Assembly: GCA_019308525.1 (NCBI GenBank)
Contig: JAFDIC010000096.1
Location: 1-10,766, forward strand
Direction of reading: 5' to 3'
Length of the DNA: 10,766 nt
DNA from: Deltaproteobacteria bacterium
GTDB taxonomy: Bacteria > Desulfobacterota > DSM-4660 > Desulfatiglandales > HGW-15
Below, piece after piece: positions 6,262 to 10,766 of the stretch. A program made the position numbers and the translations under genes. The notes beneath the pieces are model-generated. The model did no database searches, was not told the DNA's origin, and saw only the letters and a program-made list of their open reading frames with translations. Numbering within the stretch: the first letter of the stretch is position 1; each line of letters begins with the position of its first letter.

Positions 6262-6702
6262 ATGAAGACACCAGTTCTTAAAGATCGGCGTTCGGGGAAG
6301 GATAGAAGGTCAGGAAAGGATCGTAGAAAGTATAACGATCCAAGGTACTTCCGCCCAGGTGAGGAGCAGGGCTCGCAGGTCCAGGATGTCCTTGAAAGGG
6401 CCATGAAGCTGAGAACGCAGTTTGCTGAGATATGGCACAAAAAGGGCAACAGCTTCCTGAGGGCCAAGAACTACGAAGAAGCTAAAATCGCCCTCAACCA
6501 GGCCATCCGAATAAAGCCCAACCTCGGCAGGGCATGGTACGACCTGGCAGGGATATTTGCCATGGAGGGCTCTAGGGACAGGGCACTTTCACACCTGGAG
6601 AAGGCGATAGAACTGGACAAAAAGTACAAGGGCGAAGCAACTACTGACGAGAAATTCCAGGGGCTGTGGAGGGATTCTGACTTTCGGAGGTTGACCGCTT
6701 GA
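6262..6702 (+). CDS. Small TPR-repeat protein with repeated DRRSGK head
   Basis: The product has 146 residues from the ATG at 6262, which sits directly after CGAGGTG. The in-frame GTG at 6259 is an alternative. Residues 8-22 repeat DRRSGK (DRRSGKDRRSGKDRR), a basic motif frequent at the N-termini of Desulfobacterota proteins of unclear function. Two tetratricopeptide repeats follow: AEIWHKKGNSFLRAKNYEEAKIALNQAIRIKP (about 55-86) and GRAWYDLAGIFAMEGSRDRALSHLEKAIELDK (about 89-120). The tail TDEKFQGLWRDSDFRRL (about 128-144) is the end block seen after TPR arrays. There is no signal peptide or membrane segment, so it is probably a cytoplasmic protein-protein adaptor. It has its own promoter and converges on the TauE/SafE gene (93 bases between stops). 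Partners are unknown. Confidence 0.85.
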   Translation: MKTPVLKDRRSGKDRRSGKDRRKYNDPRYFRPGEEQGSQVQDVLERAMKLRTQFAEIWHKKGNSFLRAKNYEEAKIALNQAIRIKPNLGRAWYDLAGIFAMEGSRDRALSHLEKAIELDKKYKGEATTDEKFQGLWRDSDFRRLTA

Positions 6703-6795
6703 CCCCTTGAGGGCCCCGGACCCTCCGTTCCGAGCAATGGGCAATCAGGATTTTGAAGGCTCTCCTGGGACCCCACCATTTGGCCCAGGCCGGCA

Positions 6796-7761
6796 TCAAA
6801 GACCAAGGAATCCAAAGACGTATTTAATGGCCGTAAACATGATGATCCCTACGAGCATCCATTCTATGGTTCCTGCCGGGACAAATTTTTGACAACGGGC
6901 GCCGAGATAGATACCCACCATGCCTCCCAGGCCGAAGAGAATCCCCAGCAGCCAATCAGGAGCGAGAGACATGGTCGGGTAAAAAAAGGCGAGGGCCTGA
7001 TAGAACAAGACCCCTGCTACGGATGTGACGAATGTTCCCATGAGGGAGGCGCCTGCGACCGTGTATATCGGCAGGCGGAAAAAAGTCACGAAAAAGGGTG
7101 CTATTATAGCACCACCCCCGATCCCGTATATCCCCCCCACGATCCCAACAGCAAAGCTCAGGGCGAAAATCCCCCAAAAGGGCATGTCAAACTGTTCACC
7201 ATAGAAGGTATAGCCGAGGCTTTTGTGTGTGAAATGGGTCACTTGTACCCGTGGCAGAGCCTTTTGCGAGGACGCCCCCCTGCTTGAAGATTTCAATGTG
7301 TGGTATTTGGTAACCAGTTCGTAAAATGCTCTTTCGCTGGCGCCCTTGTCCACGGTGGTTTGGTCTTTTCTGACCAGGTCCTTAATCATTTTGAGTCCTA
7401 TGTAAAGGAGAACTGCCGCTGCAAACAACTTGAAATCCCTGGGATCAGGCAGGTAGAGGACCCTTACGACAGCCCCGATAAAAACGCCGGGAAGCGTACC
7501 TATAACCACTATGAGTACCAGCGGCCACACCATACGCCCCTCCCTGTAGTACCGGTACACGCCGCTGGGTATGGCAACCACGTTGAAGAGCTGATTTGTG
7601 GCGCTGACAGATGGGGACGTGTAGCCAAGGAAGGACATCTGGAATGGCAACAGAAGGAACGCCCCTGACACCCCACCCATGGAGGTAAAAAAGGAGATCA
7701 GAAAAGAGACCAAGGGCGGGAGCCAGGGTGGAAGGTCAATTCCGGCAGTGGCAAAGTACAT
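6796..7761 (-). CDS. TauE/SafE (DUF81)-family membrane permease
   Basis: The 321-residue integral membrane protein has two homologous halves. Hydrophobic segments are roughly 12-40, 53-66, 79-99 and 109-126, then a cytoplasmic-type hydrophilic loop (about 128-192), then 193-229, 235-262, 269-288 and 299-320. Each half carries the family glycine signature: FFTSMGGVSGAFLLLPF (24-40) and GGIYGIGGGAIIAPFF (209-224). TauE/SafE proteins export or import small sulfur or organic anions (sulfite, sulfoacetate, sulfonates). The substrate cannot be read from sequence. The central loop is longer than in minimal members. The ribosome site before 7761 is weak (GGGA about 9 bases upstream). It is a single-gene unit with its own promoter, downstream of the ABC operon on the same strand. 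Confidence 0.92.
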   Translation of the reverse strand: MYFATAGIDLPPWLPPLVSFLISFFTSMGGVSGAFLLLPFQMSFLGYTSPSVSATNQLFNVVAIPSGVYRYYREGRMVWPLVLIVVIGTLPGVFIGAVVRVLYLPDPRDFKLFAAAVLLYIGLKMIKDLVRKDQTTVDKGASERAFYELVTKYHTLKSSSRGASSQKALPRVQVTHFTHKSLGYTFYGEQFDMPFWGIFALSFAVGIVGGIYGIGGGAIIAPFFVTFFRLPIYTVAGASLMGTFVTSVAGVLFYQALAFFYPTMSLAPDWLLGILFGLGGMVGIYLGARCQKFVPAGTIEWMLVGIIMFTAIKYVFGFLGL

Positions 7762-7846
7762 AGTGGGTTATCCCAGTGTGCAAGCTAGCGCTATGAGCCA
7801 AGAGATCCAGGACCCTCCTGGCCATCATCACGGACTCAGAGAAAAG

Positions 7847-7876
7847 ATTATACGTCAATGGTGATGGCCTTATCAA
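7847..7876 (-). promoter_or_regulatory. Sigma-70 promoter of the TauE/SafE gene with overlapping inverted repeat
   Basis: On the minus strand TTGATA (7876-7871), an 18-base spacer and a perfect TATAAT (7852-7847) lie about 85 bases before the start at 7761. An 8-bp inverted repeat, GGCCATCA (7820-7827) and TGATGGCC (7862-7869) on the plus strand, surrounds the -10 box. Its centre is within a few bases of the -10, as expected for a repressor operator. Confidence 0.62.
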
Positions 7877-7879
7877 GCA

Positions 7880-7952
7880 AAGACCCCCTCAACTGGAAAG
7901 GATTAGTATCCCGGCCATCCTAACCCGATCTATCAGCGGTCGACGGGGTCTT
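7880..7952 (-). other. Long-loop inverted repeat after the ABC operon, possible terminator
   Basis: GGGGTCTT (7945-7952) and AAGACCCC (7880-7887) are perfect 8-bp inverted copies 57 bases apart. On the minus strand the far arm is followed by a short T-rich run (TTTGCTT). The large loop makes it a poor intrinsic terminator. It may still be the only 3' structure of the operon, as no better hairpin was seen. Confidence 0.25.
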
Positions 7953-9018
7953 AGGGGAGCGTGAAGAGGAGGTCGGGGCGCAGGAAAATACCGGCCTCTG
8001 ATCCCTTTTTCATGGATTGTTGTTGAATGTAATGACTGGGAACTTCGATCTCTATTGTTTTGCGGGAACCGCGAGGTGTAAAGAGGACGAGATTCGCCTT
8101 CCCTTTGTAAAAGATATCCGTGATGCGGCCGTACAGGATATTGGTTCCTTCTACATACCCCTCTTCACGGAGTATTTTCACGTCCTCGGCCCTGATTCCC
8201 ACATATGCTCTTCCTTCAGGATTACCTGAAAGGGGGGGGCCAAGGGCCAGATCGGTCTCCAGATCGGTACAATGCACGGAACCATCGCGCCCGGTGGTGT
8301 GGACCTTGAAGAGGTTTCTAATACCAAGGAAACGGGCCACTTCAAGGCTCCGTGGTCTCCTATAGATATCCTCTCCTCTGCCGGTCTGGACGACCTTACC
8401 ATCCAGCATAATGCTTATCTTATCCCCCAGGATGAAGGCCTCCTCCAGATTGTGGGTCACAATAAGAAGGGTGAGTTTGTGCTTTTTCTGAAGTCCTTTG
8501 AGCAAGGACCACATTTCCTTTTTCATGCCCTCATGCAGGGCAGAGAAGGGCTCATCCAGGAGCAAGTACCTGTTTCCCGTTGCAATCGCCCTTGCCAGGG
8601 CCACCCTCTGACTCTCACCACCACTCAGATTCTCTATTCTCCTGTCCAGGAGATGGCCTATATTGAGCGTACTAATCAATTCTCTTACGAGATCTCCAGG
8701 AAGGCTATCCTTAATTCTTCTCACACGCAAAGAGTAATATATGTTTTCCCTTACACTGAGATGGGGAAATAGCGCCAGGTCTTGAGGCAGGTAAGAAAGG
8801 CCCCTGGATTCCACCGGGGCATTTGTGATGTTTCTGCCCCTGTGCCGAATCTCGCCCTTTCCAGGTGTCCTGAAGCCTATGATCGCCTCAAGCATCAGGG
8901 TCTTACCACTTCCGGTGGGACCGATCAGGACGTGACAGGAAGACTCCTCAACACTGAAGCTTATGTCTGCAAGGGTAAAGTCGCCGGCGACCAGAGAGAT
9001 ATTTCGCACTTCAAGCAT
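7951..9018 (-). CDS. Molybdate/tungstate-type ABC transporter ATPase with TOBE domain
   Basis: The 355-residue ATPase powers the importer encoded just upstream. The nucleotide-binding domain has Walker A GPTGSGKT (33-40), Q-loop Gln79 (LPQD), signature LSGGESQR (131-138), Walker B YLLLDEP (151-157) and switch His189 (VTHN). All are intact. Residues from about 228 form a C-terminal regulatory part: VARFLGIRNLF, then VGIRAEDVKIL (273-283) and a TOBE-like segment to the end, as in ModC, WtpC and CysA. Its ATG overlaps the permease stop by 8 bases (9011-9018), so translation is probably coupled. Gene order (binding protein, permease, ATPase) and the permease type favour molybdate or tungstate. 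Sulfate or a related oxyanion is not excluded. Confidence 0.92.
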   Translation of the reverse strand: MLEVRNISLVAGDFTLADISFSVEESSCHVLIGPTGSGKTLMLEAIIGFRTPGKGEIRHRGRNITNAPVESRGLSYLPQDLALFPHLSVRENIYYSLRVRRIKDSLPGDLVRELISTLNIGHLLDRRIENLSGGESQRVALARAIATGNRYLLLDEPFSALHEGMKKEMWSLLKGLQKKHKLTLLIVTHNLEEAFILGDKISIMLDGKVVQTGRGEDIYRRPRSLEVARFLGIRNLFKVHTTGRDGSVHCTDLETDLALGPPLSGNPEGRAYVGIRAEDVKILREEGYVEGTNILYGRITDIFYKGKANLVLFTPRGSRKTIEIEVPSHYIQQQSMKKGSEAGIFLRPDLLFTLP

Positions 9019-9787
9019 AGGTCGTCTTTTTGAACAACAGCCTGGAAAAGTAGAGGATCCCCAGGCCAGTGATTAGCAAAATAAAGATCAAAAGGACGGT
9101 CCCCTCTATGTCCGCGTTGGACAGGCGCATGAACAAGGCGATGGGGATGGTTTCGGTCCTCATGGCCATGGATCCTGCAACTGTGATGGTCGCACCAAAT
9201 TCCCCCAAGGCCTTTGCCCAGGTCAGGATGCTGGAAGCGATAATTCCTTTTTTGGCCAGGGGAAGAGTTATGGTCAAAAAGGCCACCTGTGGCGATACTC
9301 CAAGGGACCTGGCCACGTTTTCGTATCTCACCGGGATCTCATCCAGTGCCGTTTTGATAAGCCTTGTTGCAATCCCGACCGTTGTCATGAATTGAGCAAG
9401 AATGATACCGGGCAAGGCAAAGATAAAATGAATACCACTCTGCTGCAACAAATCCCCGACCGGGGTGTTAAAGAATATCAGTATCATGGCACCCAGGGCT
9501 GCGGGGGATACGATCATGGGGAACTCCAGGACGGTATCAATGAGGTTCTTACCCCTGAAATGGAATCTCGATATGGCATAGGCGCTGGGAATAGCCAGGA
9601 CCACGGAGAGGAATGTCGCCATGGTGGCGGCCAGGAGACTGAGGCGGATGGAAAAGAGGACCCTTTGCGAGAACAGGGTGTTCAGGAAATGGGAGGGGGA
9701 AAAAAAATAGAAGAGGGAGAGGACCAAGACTCCATAAAGGCCGAGAACGGCAAATGAAATGGTGATGAGGAGCGATCTGAATCTCAT
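9011..9787 (-). CDS. ModB/CysT-type ABC transporter permease
   Basis: The 258-residue inner-membrane subunit forms the translocation channel. It has about five to six hydrophobic segments (about 7-29, 43-71, 92-106, 120-140, 183-205, 229-248). EFPMIVSPAALGAMIL (88-103) and KALGEFGATITVAGS (192-206) are typical of the molybdate/sulfate permease group. The EAA-type cytoplasmic loop that contacts the ATPase is ENVARSLGVSPQVAFLTITLP (156-176), with the conserved Gly163. The ATG at 9787 is chosen because it overlaps the binding-protein stop as ATGA and has GGGAG upstream; a GTG at 9799 is the in-frame alternative. Both neighbours overlap it, so the three genes form one coupled operon. Confidence 0.92.
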   Translation of the reverse strand: MRFRSLLITISFAVLGLYGVLVLSLFYFFSPSHFLNTLFSQRVLFSIRLSLLAATMATFLSVVLAIPSAYAISRFHFRGKNLIDTVLEFPMIVSPAALGAMILIFFNTPVGDLLQQSGIHFIFALPGIILAQFMTTVGIATRLIKTALDEIPVRYENVARSLGVSPQVAFLTITLPLAKKGIIASSILTWAKALGEFGATITVAGSMAMRTETIPIALFMRLSNADIEGTVLLIFILLITGLGILYFSRLLFKKTTYA

Positions 9788-10647
9788 CTTTTCAACCACT
9801 CCCGGGGGACTGCGTACTCACCGCCTACGGGCTTCCTTTCCCCGATCCATGCGAATGCCTCCTCAGGGGTAGAAAAGTAGTGATATTTTTTGAAAACAGC
9901 GGCAGCCTCATCGGAAACCATAAACTGGATATATTTCCGGGCAGGGTTCGGGCGAGCAGCATAGGCGGATACGGCTATAGGAATGTACCCCAATCGCACC
10001 ACCTCTGACGGATCAAGACGGATGGTCTCGATTCTCTCCGGGTCCCAATATTGGAAGACCCTCCATCCAATCACCGCATCGACCATCTTGAGAGATATGG
10101 CAGAGGCGGTCCTGGCACAGCTCCCTGTATAGTTGACCAGGTTCCTGATAAAGGCCGCCTTTTCACCGGGAGTCATATTCTTCTCTATTATTTCAACCGC
10201 GTAGGCCCCTACACAAACCCCGTCCGGGTTGGCGATGGCGAGCCGGAGCCCCGTCCGGGTAAGATCCTTCAATGACTTGATATTCTTCGGATTTCCCCTC
10301 TGAACGTTTATGGCAGGGACGAGATAAACCACGATCTTTTCAGAATCTGGAAGGACCGCCCCTTTCCTCTTGGCAAGTTCCATATAATCAGAGGAGCCGG
10401 GGAAAAACACGTCGCCCATCTTCCCGAGCATCATTTGAGAAAGCACATACCCGGATCCCCCGAAGGTCAAATCAACCCTGATTCCCGTCTTCTTTTCGAA
10501 GATCACGGAAGCCTCTTCCGTGGCCGGCTTGCTTGCGGAGCCTGCAAACACCATGATTCTATCGCCTGCCACGCTTTCCTGCGCCTGTAAAGGAATGCCG
10601 GTGAATAGGAAGGTGATTATGGCAAAAAAGACTATTGTGAATTTCAT
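9784..10647 (-). CDS. ModA/WtpA-like periplasmic oxyanion-binding protein
   Basis: The product has 287 residues. A Sec signal peptide is clear: MKF, hydrophobic core IVFFAIITFLFTGI (4-17), probable cleavage after IPLQA (22). The mature part has the two-domain binding-protein pattern. IMVFAGSASKPATEEASVIFEKKTGI (31-56) places GSA in the first anion-contact loop. GGSGYVLSQMMLGKMGDVFFPGSSDYM (63-89) and LAIANPDGVCVGAYA (136-150) follow. This matches molybdate/tungstate binders better than phosphate or sulfate ones; which metal oxyanion is bound cannot be decided. The ATG at 10647 is preferred because AAAGGGAG lies 6 bases upstream and the signal peptide begins there; an upstream TTG (10686) would spoil it. 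It overlaps the permease start by ATGA. Confidence 0.88.
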   Translation of the reverse strand: MKFTIVFFAIITFLFTGIPLQAQESVAGDRIMVFAGSASKPATEEASVIFEKKTGIRVDLTFGGSGYVLSQMMLGKMGDVFFPGSSDYMELAKRKGAVLPDSEKIVVYLVPAINVQRGNPKNIKSLKDLTRTGLRLAIANPDGVCVGAYAVEIIEKNMTPGEKAAFIRNLVNYTGSCARTASAISLKMVDAVIGWRVFQYWDPERIETIRLDPSEVVRLGYIPIAVSAYAARPNPARKYIQFMVSDEAAAVFKKYHYFSTPEEAFAWIGERKPVGGEYAVPREWLKR

Positions 10648-10766
10648 TGATTTCTCCCTTTGATCATTCTTGATGTTGCCGCACAAGCCGATATCCAGTC
10701 CACAGGGCCCCTGAAGTCATGTCCCAGCGAGGAGATGGGACCTTCCCGAAAAGGGCTACCCCAGTA
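10644..10766 (-). CDS. Possible 3' end of an upstream operon gene (partial)
   Basis: Reading leftward from the window edge, one minus-strand frame stays open for 40 codons and ends in TGA at 10646-10644. That TGA overlaps the binding-protein ATG (10647-10645) as ATGA, the same overlap used between the next two genes. The visible peptide includes SLGHDFRGPVDWISACAATS and ends MIKGRNQ. I do not recognise the family. The binding protein's ribosome site lies inside this frame, which is normal for coupled genes. A second minus-strand frame is also open for about 34 codons, so openness alone is weak evidence; the stop/start overlap is the main argument. If real, no separate promoter for the transporter need exist here. 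Confidence 0.42.
   Translation of the reverse strand, partial: YWGSPFREGPISSLGHDFRGPVDWISACAATSRMIKGRNQ

Noticed and set aside
8272..8772. Plus-strand open frame (166 codons) inside the ABC ATPase gene
   Set aside because: It is antisense to the Walker A, signature and Walker B coding region, which is clearly the real gene.
10648..10766. Molybdenum-cofactor-type riboswitch upstream of the binding protein
   Set aside because: I could not fit the known Moco motif, and the region is better explained as coding sequence overlapping the next start.

Overview
The window looks like chromosomal DNA from a Gram-negative anaerobe, most likely a member of the Desulfobacterota (former deltaproteobacteria). 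The pointers are a fused CobA/HemD protein next to HemC, a stomatin-like slipin, a single IHF-type subunit, a small TPR protein with a DRRSGKDRR-type head, and a molybdate/tungstate ABC transporter. The taxonomic call is inference from gene content. No rRNA, tRNA, CRISPR array, transposase or integrase was found.

Left part, + strand. A repeat-like palindromic element (about 40-192) sits directly before a slipin gene (219-992). A small gene with a Rho N-terminal-like domain follows (1039-1431) and is closed by a strong intrinsic terminator (1446-1485). A second unit then runs ispD (1597-2322), hemC (2336-3271) and cobA/hemD (3338-4882). It joins one MEP isoprenoid step to the porphobilinogen-to-precorrin-2 segment of tetrapyrrole synthesis (siroheme, cobalamin and, in many of these bacteria, heme). 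CobA/HemD starts at a TTG codon.

Centre. ihfA (4927-5214, - strand) converges on cobA/hemD. The stretch 5215-6261 is gene-poor. It holds only a 62-residue excisionase-like helix-turn-helix protein (5701-5889), candidate promoters, and several hairpins and repeats without an assigned function. A consensus-like sigma-70 promoter at 6173-6200 leads into a 146-residue TPR protein (6262-6702).

Right part, - strand. A TauE/SafE-family permease (7761-6796) has its own promoter, in which an inverted repeat surrounds the -10 box. Upstream of it lies a tightly overlapping ABC operon: substrate-binding protein (10647-9784), permease (9787-9011) and ATPase (9018-7951). Successive genes overlap by a few bases, so translation is probably coupled. 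A further reading frame enters from the right edge (10766-10644). It overlaps the binding-protein start by ATGA and may be the 3' end of another operon gene.

Most of the window is housekeeping or ordinary accessory content. I did not find a convincing new multi-gene system. The points most worth a second look are the palindromic element before the slipin, the paired hairpins with a shared loop at 5942-6075, the operator-like repeat in the tauE promoter, and the edge gene coupled to the transporter.
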